Shown here piece by piece: positions 21,795 through 33,190 of a stretch of DNA of 64,000 nt. A program made the translations under genes and the position numbers. Origin of the DNA: Solanum dulcamara (taxonomy: Eukaryota > Streptophyta > Magnoliopsida > Solanales > Solanaceae); assembly GCF_947179165.1 (NCBI RefSeq), contig NC_077237.1, positions 16,329,523 to 16,393,522 on the forward strand. Direction: 5' to 3'. Positions within the stretch are counted from its first letter, which is position 1. The number at the start of each line of letters is the position of its first letter. The notes below the pieces were generated by a model, which saw only the letters and a program-made list of their open reading frames with translations, ran no database searches and was not told the DNA's origin.

Positions 21795-24002
21795 CACTTC
21801 CGTTAGAACATGTTTTATGCTCAGCAGGGTACTTCATCTGGTTCTTGTGGGGGACAAACTATTCTTGTGTATTGGTTGTGTTTTGATGCAAAATGGTAGG
21901 TGATAGTCTATACTTCTAGGAGACTTAAAGTTTATGAAAAGAATTAACCGACTCATGATTTAGAGTTGATGGCGATTGTGTTTGATTTGAAGATATGGAG
22001 ATACTATCTCTATGGTGTTCATGTGGATGTGTTCACCAATCATAAGAGTTTTCAATACATGTTTAAGCAAAAAAATTGAATTTTCGCTAAAGAAGGTGAC
22101 TTGAATTATTGAAAGATTATGAATTGAGCGTTCTTTACCATCCGAAAAGGCAAATATAATTGTTGCTGTTCTTAGTAGATTGTCCATGAATAGTGTTTCT
22201 CACATTGACAATGAGAAAAAAGAGTTGGTTCATGATGTGCACCGACTAGCACATTTGGGTGTGCGTTTGGTTGATTTTGAGGATGGTGATATTATTTTGC
22301 AAAATTGCTCAAAATTGTCTCTTGTATCGAATGTGAAGGCAAAATAAAATAGTGATCCGACTTTGATTCAATTGAATAAAGCGGTTTCAGATAAAGATAT
22401 TGAGGTTTTCTCCCAAAGGATAAATGTCGTGCTTCGATATCTAGGTCAATTGTGTGTTCCAGCTATTGATGGTTTGAGGCAACATATATTATTAGAAGCT
22501 CATAATTTTGATATTCTATTCACTCGAGATCTACTAAGATGTACCTTGATTTTTAGAAAGTCTATTGGTGGAATGACATGAAGAAAGATATTGAGGAATT
22601 AGTTCCTAAGAGTCTGAATTACCAATAAGTCAAAGTTAAGCATAAAAGACCAAGAGGTTTGACTCAAGCTATTAGCATTTCTACTTGGAAGTAGGAAGAT
22701 TTGAATATGAATTTCATTATGGATTTACCTTATACACGTCATCATCATGATTCGATTTGGGTATTTCTAGACCGAATGGCTTAATCAACGCATTTTCTTC
22801 CTGTCAAGACTTTCTTATTCAGCCGAGGATTATGCGAGACCTTACATTCGGGAGTTGGTTATGTTGAATGGTGTTCAATTGTCTATCATTTCATATAGAG
22901 GTACTTAGTTTACTTTTTCATTTTGGATATTGTTTCAGAAGGGTCTTAATACTCAAGTTAAGCTTAGTACAACAGCCTCAGATTAATGGTCAAACCAAAT
23001 GGACTATTCAGACTTTAGAAGATAGGTTGAGAGCTTGTGTGATTAACTTAAAGGGTAACTGGATAATCATTTGTCGTTGCTTGAGTTTACCTATAATAAT
23101 AGTTATCACTCGAGTATTTAGATGAATTCGTTTGATGATCTCTATTGTAGGAGGTGTAGGTCTCCTATTGATTGGTCTGAAGTTGGTGAGGTCACTTTGA
23201 TAAAACCCAACTCAGTTCATGAGGCCATACAAAAAGTTTGACTAATCAGAGAGAGGTTGAGAATTGCTAGAGTAGGCAGAAATCCTATGTGGATGTGAGG
23301 AGAAGAGAGCTTGAATTTGAACTTGATGATTGAGTTTATTTGAAAATATCACCCATGAAGGTTGTGATAAGGTTTGGTAAGAAAGGAAAGCTCAGTCTCC
23401 ACTATGTAGGCCCATATCAAATTTTGAGACATTTTGGTAGTGGCTTTATGAGTTGGATTTGCCTTTAGAATTGACATTGGTGCATCCACTGTTCCATATT
23501 TTCTTGTTAAAGAAGTGTATTGGTGATCCTATTTCGATTATGTCATTGGACAGTGTTGGGGGTGAAATAAAGTCTCTCTTATGAAGAAGGTTTGGTTGAG
23601 ATTTTGGTTCATCAAGTCTGAAAGTTGAGAAATAAAGAAGTTGCTTCTGTGAAAGTTATTTATAAGAATCAATTAGTTGAGGGTGATACTTGGGAGGCCG
23701 AAGCTGATATGATGTCCCTCTATCCTTATCTCTTTCCCTCCACTTCAATTCCATCTTGAGGTATTAGTTCCTCATGTTTACTCTTTGGATTCATGCTTTT
23801 GAACTATTCTCATATTTTCATATGCATGCACGTTCATGAAAATCAGTTTTTAAGTTCATGTTTTAGCTTGGAGTCGATTAATCCTTGATTTTATGCATTT
23901 TGATGTGATTTACTTTTATGTTAGGTTGTTAGATCTCTTTCCCTACTCTATACATGCTAGCTTGAGTCCCATTTGAGGATGAATGTTCCAAGGGGGAGAT
24001 AT
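21795..24002 (+). pseudogene. pol remnant: RNase H, integrase, chromodomain-like end
   Basis: About 21870-22190 gives RNase H segments ([22 protein letters not shown] word, [13 protein letters not shown], then a YHP-KANI word). 22440-22640 gives the integrase zinc region. About 22680-22800 gives WISTW-type and DSIWVFLDRM segments of the catalytic core, and about 22980-23070 QINGQTKWTIQTLEDRLRAC. 23330-23750 ends in YVGPYQILRHFGSG and NQLVEGDTWEAEADM, typical of gypsy chromovirus C-termini. Stops and frameshifts occur throughout; not functional. Confidence 0.85.
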
Positions 24003-25240
24003 TGTAACACCTTAAATTAAAAAATTGTTTGGAATTTTTTTTTAGAAAATTTGCTTGTACTAGTTTGTATGAGTCAATCTACGGACCGTAAAAGGTCCTA
24101 CGGCCTATAGGAAGGCAATCATAGATGTGGTCCTGAAGTTGGAAAAAATATTAAGTCTCAAATAGGTGCATGCAGACCGATCTACGAACCGCATGAGGTG
24201 ATACGATCCATAGGAGGGAGTTACGAGTCTTAGGTGGTACCATAGAAGAGATTTAGAGAGTTAGATTTTGAGGCTGATCAAGAGGAGAGGGTCTACGGAC
24301 CGTAGACGCATGTACGACCCCTAGAGTGGAATCATAGACCAAACTTCGGAGATTTGTTTTTTTGCACTGAGTTTCCACGAGATCATGGACGATCCGTAGG
24401 AGAACTTACGACTCGTAGGTGGGGTCCGTAGAGTCCCTCTGACAATTATTTATCAAGGTTATTTTAGTCATTTTCTATTCTAGTAACACCTAAACTATGT
24501 CGTTTCTAGACTATTCCGATGTCTTATATCCTTTACCCTTCAAAATCCTCCCATTCCCTCTCATTCACTCAAAATTCCAAAAGCTCTCAAGGAATTTCTC
24601 TCTGAAGTCTTGTTCTTCAAACAAGATAGGGATTCAAGGATTCAAGTCTCCTCTTCCAATTCCAAGGCTAGAATTCATCCAGGTATATGAATTTTTTTTT
24701 GTAGATCCCTTTTCATCTATGGAGTCCCAAAGAATCTTCAAATTCTCTTTATGATTTCTTTCAAAAATCTAGGATTTCTATGATTATGCTATGATTTTAA
24801 TCAAATATTATTTTATTCCTTCATATTATTCTTGTTGTGTATGATTGGATCTTAATTACATATTTTCAAGAATTTTTACATGAACCCACACTATATGCAT
24901 ATTTTGATTTTGAAATCATGTTTTGAGACTTTAAGCATGAATCATGAATTGAAGAATATGATTTAAGGAAACTTTTGAATGAAGTATCAATATGATTTTT
25001 ATGAAAACAAAGTTGCTTCAAAGTGAAGTATTTTCATTATGAAAGATTTTTATGGTTTAGCCACTTTCTATTGTTGTTTGATTTTCTATGAAAAAACTTA
25101 TCATGATTTAGATGCTTTAGATAAGTCTCTTATAAGTATGTTACGAAATCATGGTTATGTTGAAAGGAGCTATTTTCATGATTTAAGTATTTTACATTTA
25201 ACAAATATATGAAAATGATAAATTCAAAATATGTATATGA
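24003..25240 (+). repeat. 3' LTR of the 20.7-kb element
   Basis: Same body as the 5' LTR, including the palindromic ctacggaccgta words (24075-24440) and the caaaatcctcccattccctc region. The right end is uncertain: LTR-like sequence seems to continue to at least 25200, beyond the point where the 5' LTR was deleted. Confidence 0.75.
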
Positions 25241-25888
25241 TACAAAGAGAATGTGTCAGTTATAAATCTGATATTGACTTAGGCTTATTTGGTACAAAGC
25301 ACTACATGATTTTTTATTAAAATGTATCAGATACATTAAAGACTGATACATTAAAATTCTGATACATGAACTTTCAACTTTAATTTGAGTTTGATATATT
25401 GATTATTGACACATGACCATTCGATTGATATTTAGGATTGATACATTGAAGACTACTATATAAGCTTTCAACTATTATTTGTAAATGATATATCAGAATG
25501 ATGTATCTTCCACAAAAGATGATACATAAACATTGCTATGTAACTGGTATATTGAAAGGTTAGGTATTATGAACAAAACTGATATTAATTTAGAATTATT
25601 AGATACAATGCACCACAGATTCAAAGTGTTTATGATCTAAATTTTAGATTGATATATTGAAGACCTGTACATAGAATTGATACATAAGAGAAATGTAATT
25701 GATACAAAGGCTTATGTTATGAACAACAAAATATTATATTCAACAACACCTGCTAAATAGTTGCACAGCAAACTATTAATATAGTATTTTTTCAAATTTT
25801 TTTTTATAAATAGTGCATAATCAAAAATAATATTTACTGTTGGTGCCAAAACAACAGTCTGCATTCTACTACTATAAATTTAAAAAAA
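25241..25888. other. TGATACAT-rich non-coding DNA, probable 3' part of the MULE
   Basis: Dense in gatacatt, tgatacat and atgtatcag words, like the introns of the neighbouring Ulp1 gene; no coding. A terminal inverted repeat for the element could not be identified. Confidence 0.5.
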
Positions 25889-26760
25889 CTACTCGACGTT
25901 CACTGGTTCTCCTTGACCGGGATAGATGAAATTTCTCTTAGTTTTTTTTGGATCATCATTTTCACTAATATAATCATCCTTGGCCTTCCAACAATCATAA
26001 TTCCACAATAGCGAGGCGTATCTTGAACGTAAGTATTCGGCATGTAGTCCTGTAGTTGGAATAGAAATTCTATTACTAAGATATTCAGCAAAAACATCCA
26101 CGAACACACCACAATCCCTGCAAATAAAATATTAACCAACTTTAAAAAATAAAAATGGAATTTTAATGAATTAAATATGCATAGTTGTTATTTCTCACAA
26201 GCTATCACTTTCTTGTTGTGCAACGCCTTCAACATATTCAAATTCAAAAGGGTGATGTTCTTCAAGCATGTTACCGGTTGATTTGTCCTTGTATGAATGA
26301 AGTGATGACCAATCAGTACGTTTATTTTTCTAAACAAAATCACTATCTTAAAGGTATGTAGGTATCATTACTACTATCTTTTGAATATCTGGGGAAGGGT
26401 TTCTACTTCTTATTCCAGAGAATGAATCATAGACGCGTATCAACCTCTCTTTCAACCCAATTACTGTCAGAACCCAATGAAAATTCCTATCACAGTTTAC
26501 CGGAATATATTCCTCATCTACCAAATGCCATGGCAAATCGATGGGGATTGAGAAACCTCTTATAATGTTCTTCACATACCTCTCGTGATGAGCTACAGTA
26601 GAGGCCCGTGCCATGTCTTCTGCGGTAGAAATATCAGGTGGAATGTGATAGTATCATGTGTGTGAAGATTCGATGTAAACTTTGAAGATACAGGTTGTTG
26701 TGTAGCAATACTGATTGACCAACTGTATCTTGGACTTCTTCCGAAGGTAGTAAAATATTA
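25889..26760 (-). pseudogene. Ulp1-type C48 cysteine protease domain
   Basis: On the minus strand: a YLRKKSK-like entry near 26740, then WHLVDEEYIPVNCDRNFHW with the likely catalytic His in FHWVL, Asp in VYDS, and after an 80-bp intron (26119-26198, gtgag...gcag) the catalytic Cys in LDCGVFV. The His-Asp-Cys set is intact, but the nonsense codons after IPTYL separate His/Asp from Cys. The C-terminus ends GQGEPVNVE at 25889. Confidence 0.85.
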
Positions 26761-27843
26761 CATCGATGTGCTGCATATTTTAAAAAAATATTAGTTATAC
26801 AAACTGATACATAATTAGTAAACATAATAGAAATATCTGTATTAAATGTACCTGATCCATAATACTTATGTATCAGACAGTGTGTCTGAAATATATCACA
26901 CAATGTCTTGTACTATATTAAAAAATAATTACCTCATCATTCCAGCATCTGCTCAGCTGTGACATGAGGTAGAACCAGTTCTTATCATGAAGAAATGCTA
27001 CTACAAAGTTTATTTTTTTCAAATCCGAATGAAAAGCACTTTGCTTTGTAGTGTTCCTCCTTTGATTTTCTGAATGAAAACTTATATTAAAATGAGAGTA
27101 CATATATAGTAAATAATTTGTATTGATATAAATTGTAAATATCGTACTTACTTGTTGGCATGCGATTTTAATAGTCCCTTATCTATTCATTGGGAGTAGT
27201 AAGTGATAAGCTCGGTTAGAGGAGTATAACATATGCCAAAACCTTCAAAGGGGTGTGTTTGATACCTATCAGTCGATATTTTTTCCTTACCTTTTTTACT
27301 AGACTCAAAATTTGTTAGATACAGGGATTGCAAGATCTTAGAAGGCATCCTACTTTATGGAAGAGGTGTCTTCGCATCATCTGGAAACACAACGGGTTTG
27401 TATGAAAGAGTGGTAGGTAGATGGCTATCACATAGCAGCCTAAGCTACTTGTTCATGACTAATGCAGTCAATGGCGTGACTGGTAATAGAAGTCCATCTA
27501 TTAGAGCATTTACCACCTCTCGAGTTTCAGACGATATCAAGGTTGAAGTTGTGAAATCTTATTTTCTAAGAATGATAAAAATATTATGACTTTAATATAA
27601 TAACCTGCACTAAATTTAATAAATCAGATACAAGTGTAGAATATTATTGATACATCGGGCTTATTTTTTCTTTATCAATCTGCTCAACATGTTTTTTAAC
27701 ATGATCAGTATTATCAACAGACTCTCTTGCATCTTTCATGGCATAATTTGATTTTTTAATGCATTATCCTAAATTAAATGTATCATATCAATACTAAACT
27801 TATTAATGTTGAATATATCATAAGAATTGATCTGATACATTAC

Positions 27844-28521
27844 CTTTAATGTATCAGAAGCAACACGCACTTCAAAAAATTCTACAGTAACTGATTTCAT
27901 GTGATGTGATGATACATACTCCAATTGTTGTGTAATATTGGATGGTTATGCTTCCTACAAATATAATAATAACAATTATTTATGAAAATGACTATTGAAA
28001 TGAAAATTGAAGGATCTAATACATGATCATAAAATGTATCAAGAGCTATAGATCATCATAGATGTATCAGATACTAGAGCTATGTAGCATCAGATTAGTT
28101 ATAAAATTAGTTCTGATACATTACCTTTAATGCATCATTAGCAACCTGCTCTCCATGGAATTCTGCAACATTTGATTCCATGTGATGTTCTGATACATCT
28201 TCCATTTCTTTTATCTTCTTGGATGATTCTGCTTTCTACAAATATAATAATAATAATAATTACTTATAAAAATGACTATTAAAATAAAAAATAAAGGATC
28301 TGATACACGATCATGAAATGTATCAAGATCTATAGATCATCACAGATTTATCAGATACAAGATCTATGTAGCATCAGATTGATCATAAAAAAATAATTAT
28401 GATACATTACCTTTAATGTATCAGTAGCAACCTGCTGTTCAAGGGATTCTGCAGCATCTGATATCATGTGATGTTCTGATACATCCTCCATTTTTTGTAT
28501 CGACTTGAATAATTTTGCTTT
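27844..28521 (-). repeat. Three tandem exon-intron units in the Ulp1/DUF1985 gene
   Basis: Three exons of exactly 111 nt (28411-28521, 28125-28235, 27844-27954), each starting after a consensus acceptor (tatag or tgtag) and ending ...TTAAAG before donor gtaatg. Each codes 37 residues with the core DVSEHHM or its variant, phase 0 at both ends. The introns between share ATGTATCA words, gatctatagatcatca-like words and an ataataataa tract. The period is about 281-286 bp. The leftmost copy carries a stop. Confidence 0.88.
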
Positions 28522-29639
28522 CTATAATTATAATAACAATTACTTCTGAAAATAACTATAAAAATAAAAATTAATGATCTCATATATGATCATGAAATGT
28601 ATCAAGTAGTTTGAAAGTATATCAAAATAGAAAAAAAGGATTATCAAGAACTACATGATGTATCTACCTGAATATATTCCTGACCATGAGATTGGTCATG
28701 TTCTATGGGGGAATCAAATTTATTTGGATCATTGTGCTCCTCCAATACAATACCTGGTTATTGTTCTTCAACCACATGGAATGATTGAACAAAACCATCC
28801 TTTTGAATTAGAGAGATGTGCCAGTTATGTGGTGCACTATATTGTCAATGGCTTTCAAGAGATCGATTTGATTTGAATCGATTTTATTCTCTAGTCTCTT
28901 GAATTTTCGATCAACTTGAATATAATAATATAAAAAATCAGAATGTATCAACTTATTAAAAGTATATTTACTAATTTAAATATTATACTAATAACTTACG
29001 TATTTCTTTAGAGACTTCTTTAAGACTTTGAATTCACTTGAGCAATTTAGTTCGACTGACTTGAAGATTCACCTCCTACTGGAATGGGGTTTTTACCATG
29101 GAAAGTCTTTGCCACTGATTTTGAAGTAGTAAACATATAATTTTTTAATGGTTTTGGTGGTAGAATATCTTTGTCTTTGTTAGCCGTTTTTACTGGAATG
29201 GATTTTTTTACCATGGACAGTCTTCATTCTTTTGGGAGGAGGTGGAGTAGATGCATCAGTAACAAGATCAAATCTTCTTAACAAATCTTTGGGTTTTTAG
29301 TTGAAAAGTCCTCAAAGCCGTAGAGTTCTTGAGGTTTCATTCGCTTGGCCTTGGTAGCTGATGTAGTAGCTTCAGTAGAAGGTTCACTGCCAGTGATGTC
29401 AAGTGATTCCGATTCATCTTGTGTTGGGACAAGATTGGAACATGTATACTAAAAAAAATAAGAGTGAAAAGCATGAAAAACAAAAATAAAAATCAGTATG
29501 TATCATGATATCATTACAGAGAGCTAATGTATAAAAACATCTAATGTATCAGATTCAAGAATAATGAATGTATCATAAATATTTTGTATACTGAATCAAT
29601 GAAAAATTAAAAACTAAATAATTTTAAACTATAGTTAAA
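28522..29639 (-). pseudogene. Low-complexity linker of the Ulp1/DUF1985 gene
   Basis: The minus strand at 29260-29440 reads as a Ser/Thr/Glu-rich segment (ITGSEPSTEATTSATKAKR, then ELYGFEDFST before a stop), followed by basic Pro/Lys-rich segments with a duplicated HGK word near 29100 and 29210. Exon borders are not certain. Confidence 0.6.
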
Positions 29640-30420
29640 TAGCATCAGATGATATATATATTTGATATAAATATGAATAGGATTTTATGAAATATACCTC
29701 ACTGAAAAGGCTAGACATGAAAGTCTCATATTTGGGCTTGACCGCAACAACATGCCAATTAAAAAATTTTGGAATATGATTACCCATTCTTACAATAATT
29801 TTAGAAGGGACTTGAGATACACATTTGTAAATCCATGCATTGAGAGCGTATGTCATGCCGCCCAAACGATACATTTGTTTAACAGTTGTAAACTCCTGCC
29901 TCATGTCTTTCATCAATTTGGAAAATATTATTTTATCCATGGGAACTGCTCATTTCTGTCATCCTCTACCATCTTAAAGTCATCAACATAAATAGGTGAA
30001 TCACCTAGTTGAGAAAAGATAAAACTGTGGATGAAATAGAGAATGACCATCTGAACAACGTCTTCATTGATTTTCCATTCTCCCATCAGGAAACGCTGAA
30101 CAAAACATTCTTTGTTTACCCCAATATTTTGTACTAGGGAAATATATAGACAATAATCTGCTTGGAGTGCATCCGGGTATCGAAATTCATTAATATTATC
30201 GGTACATTGCAAATCAATAATAACAACAAATTTCTTGATTGAGAAATGGAGTATGTTACCCTGAACGTGACGAATGTGCAATTCATCTATGTTTTTCTAC
30301 TCCACCTCGAGAAGTAAGAGACATTGATGATTTGACCTTGAAAATTATACTGTGGCATATTTAGGTAGTGATCAAAGATGGTTTGCCTAAACAACTGGAT
30401 ACCTTTTTTCACCTATTGAT
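29640..30420 (-). pseudogene. DUF1985 domain of the Ulp1/DUF1985 gene
   Basis: Minus-strand segments in family order: KKGIQLFRQTIFDHYLN and NFQGQII near 30340-30410, then HIRHVQGNILHFSI, a FLMGEWKINEDVVQMVILYF word, IYVDDFKMVEDDR and LMKDMRQEF. YRLGGMTYALNAWIYKC and IPKFFNWHVVAVKPK follow at 29720-29880. At least one frame change is needed around 30290. Confidence 0.85.
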
Positions 30421-31202
30421 GATTTCAAAATTAGCGGTATATGTAGTGCCGAATCTCAAAGAGTGGAAATAGATCTTTTTGATGACGTACTTCAGTCATT
30501 GCATTGACAGAACAAATGAATAAATACAACTTGTACTCGATACATTATATATCTACCTTCATGAAAACATAACATAACATGAGACATTAGAATAGATGAT
30601 ACAAAATGACTTTATGTATCAGGTGCATGACTAGTCAGTATACATATAGAGCTTATGTATATTGATATGAGACATTTTATTTTTTCCTTATGTATCAAAA
30701 ATAATAAAAAAGGAAGAAATTAATGTATCATAAACAATGTAAAATCAGAAAAATCTTATGTATCATGATTAGTACATGATGTATCATGAAAATTATAAAA
30801 AGCAGTAGACCTTATGTATTAGTAACATAATAAAAAAAACCATATCAGAACTTTATGTATCAGCATACGAACTTTAAGAAAGATACATTGAAATATATTA
30901 GAAAAATCAAGATTTAAAAATAAAAATAACAGAGTACAGATTAGATGAACTCATAGCTTTGGGAGATTAGGGAGTGTTGTAACACCTTCAATTCTTTTCT
31001 CTGCTTCTGTGGGTGCTTATTAAACTGGAGATTTCGACTTCGATTTCATACGTAATTTATCCATGACTACGGGATCGTTACGATGTTTGAATCTAATCTC
31101 GTGGTAACCTTCTTAAGATGAATCAGAACCCGGTGAAACAAGAATTTCTTGATTTTGATTCAACTATGTGAGATCAACACTAAAAGATGGAGCAGAATCC
31201 AT

Positions 31203-31876
31203 ATGTATCAATGAACAAAAGAGTAAAAACAATAAAAAATTACAGTAGAAATCAATGAAAGATCGAAGGAGGTGAAATTGAAGTGAGATGACAGAAGGAA
31301 GAACTTGAATTACTTTAATTAGAAGCTTGAAATTCGGTAAAACTTGGACTGAAAATTCAAAAAAAAAAAACTGAATAAGTAGTGGCTTGAAAATAGGCGT
31401 GAATTTATGATAGTTGGGAGAACTAAAATTGAATGTATCGGTGAGTTGGAGGGAGAGTTAAAAAAAGAAGAATTTTTTAGATTTTTATAAATGGTAAGAA
31501 ATAATAATAAATATAATAATATAAGGTGTGTAGATAGGTAATTTAACTTTTTAGTGTCAGATTGACTTTATGACTTTGAACTGGATTATGCCAAGAGAAA
31601 AATGCGCTCCCCCCGCCCCCTGGCAAAAGTGGGATACCTTTATACAAGCCATTTACGATGGATCACCATTTAATTTTTCTGGGTAATGACATCCAAACAC
31701 ATTAATGAGAAAAAAAAAATAAGCCACAGTCAGATACATTATATGGTTCTAGTAACTGTTAATTAATTCAAGAAATGATCCGACCACATTAATAGTGAAA
31801 ATTAGGATGCGTTGGTTACGAAGGAAAATATTTTTATAAAAACTGAGTTGATTTTACGTATTTCTGGTGTTTAGTA
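31203..31876. other. Upstream flank of the Ulp1/DUF1985 gene
   Basis: Probable promoter and 5' end of the MULE up to about 31560; then a C-rich patch (31607-31619) and unremarkable DNA. No gene. Confidence 0.5.
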
Positions 31877-32163
31877 CTTTCTCCATTTCAAAATAATTGA
31901 ATTGTTGGAGTATTATTTAGTGTTCAAAATAATTGAATTGTTCACTATTCAAGATAGATGTTTTTTTTTTTCAATTTTACCCTTCATTAATTAAATTTTC
32001 AAGGTTGAGTTCCAAGAATGAAATAAATGAGTATTGAGAGTTAGCATGGAATTTGAAAAGGGAAAAAATGAAAAAAACAAGACGAATTTATGTCTTTGTT
32101 CTTTTTTCTTAAGTTGTGTGTCATATTCCAATAATTTAATTATTTTGGAATGGAAAGATTAAG
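31877..32163. mobile_element. Stowaway-type MITE
   Basis: The left end ctttctccatttcaaaataa and the reverse complement of the right end (cttaatctttccattccaaa) are inverted repeats with the Stowaway-like 'tccatttcaaaataatt' core. TA dinucleotides flank both sides (31875-31876, 32164-32165). It is 287 bp, with no coding. The subterminal word tcaaaataattgaattgtt is repeated directly (31888 and 31924). Confidence 0.82.
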
Positions 32164-32441
32164 TAAGTAAAAATTGTTATACCAAAAATATTTTATATAA
32201 TCTAGACAAATAGTACTGAAGTAAAATCGAGGTAGGAGTGTGGGGAATTGGGTCAATTCTTGTGTTTAGGAGATTCAATATTTTTATATCTTTTACCTTA
32301 TATTTATAATATAATATTTTATCTAATGAGTTGAGACGAACATCTTAATGCCCTCCTAGATGAGTCCGGAACCTAAATGACGTATGAAAACTAAAAAGTG
32401 ACTGAAATAACGTGTGAAAAATATTGACAACATATACGGAT

Positions 32442-32541
32442 AGTGCACTAAATTAATGCTCTATATCAACTACATATACAGCCTAGTCCTTAATGGACGT
32501 AATGTCCTACAGATTTATATAGAGCACTAAATTAGTGCGCT
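32442..32541. repeat. Inverted repeat with 50-bp loop
   Basis: Arm agtgcactaaattaatgctc plus tatat (32442-32466) is the near reverse complement of atatagagcactaaattagt plus gcgct (32517-32541). Each arm is itself close to a palindrome around aatta. The rest of 32164-32756 shows nothing. Confidence 0.8.
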
Positions 32542-32756
32542 ATATGAGTCATTAAAACTATTTGCCCTAGTTCATTTTCTTCATCTTTAAAATTTTTCTC
32601 TTCCTTTATATTTTATTAAAAGATTAGCTATGAATCAAGAGTCCGAAATGTCAAAGTATTTTGTATAACTCAATATTTATTTTTATAAAGGCCATTGTAG
32701 GATTAAGACATCAAGAGCCCTTTCTATTTTCCGAGTTGTAAAAAATCAAAAGCAAG

Positions 32757-33190
32757 ATTTTATTTTATTTTTTAGATAAATAATTGTATTATACCAAAGT
32801 GAGAATTGAAGTACATTAGATGAAGATGCTACTGGACAACCATTCCAACAGTCAATTCAGGTTATTAAGACAAATATAGCTATAGTTTCCAATGTTATCC
32901 TTACACATGATAAGCATCAAGATTTTTTAACCAAGTTGCTACTCTAGTCCTGCTTTTGGCCTTATAATGAATTTTCTGAATAATACTTGTGATCAGAATT
33001 TGTGGTTGTTGCCTTTTTTGATAGAAAATGTGCATGTTCCTCTCTCTCCAACTATAGTATACTGTCCTGCTAGCATCATTCTGTATACATATTCGCTTGG
33101 TAGTCTTCCTTTTCTCCATTTTCAGCCTATAATAGTCTTGCGTTAAAGAATACATGTGCAATGTTCTCATTTTTCTTCTAGCAAGAAGGG
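32757..33190 (-). mobile_element. LINE 3' end, cut by an LTR element
   Basis: The minus strand reads ASRTVYYSWRERNMHIFYQK and an IIQKIHYKAKSRTR word (33070 to 32940), which is the extreme C-terminus of plant LINE pol (after zf-RVT). An A-rich tail (t-rich on plus, 32757-32775) follows about 150 bp later, as expected for a LINE 3' end. Upstream it is cut at 33190/33191 by the LTR of the next element. Confidence 0.75.

Larger units (their letters stand above)
20726..25240 (+). mobile_element. Ty3/gypsy LTR retrotransposon, internally deleted and decayed
   Basis: 5' LTR from 20726 (TGTAATACCTC), 3' LTR from 24003 (TGTAACACCTT) after a polypurine tract (caagggggag, 23988-23997). Between them are only the end of RT/RNase H, integrase and a chromodomain-like C-terminus; gag, protease and most of RT are gone. 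Many stops. The right end is blurred where TGATACAT-rich DNA begins; no target duplication could be fixed. Confidence 0.88.
25889..31202 (-). pseudogene. Ulp1 (C48) protease / DUF1985 gene of KI-MULE type, broken
   Basis: Multi-exon gene, minus strand. The ATG at 31202 starts an MDSAPSFSVDLT N-terminus; DUF1985 lies at about 29640-30420, a low-complexity linker with tandem exons at 27600-29460, and the Ulp1-like cysteine protease at 25889-26760. In plants this combination is carried by Mutator-like elements that captured a SUMO-protease-like gene (KI-MULE/Kaonashi type); a role in transposition or desumoylation is not established. Stops lie in the N-terminal part, and two in-frame stops (TAA, TAG) sit between the IPTYL and TDWSSLHSYKDK segments near 26325-26355, so this copy is dead. 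No MuDR transposase or clear terminal inverted repeats were seen. Confidence 0.85.

Noticed and set aside
27844..28521. CRISPR-like array
   Set aside because: Eukaryotic DNA; units are 280 bp with exon-intron structure, not short repeats and spacers.
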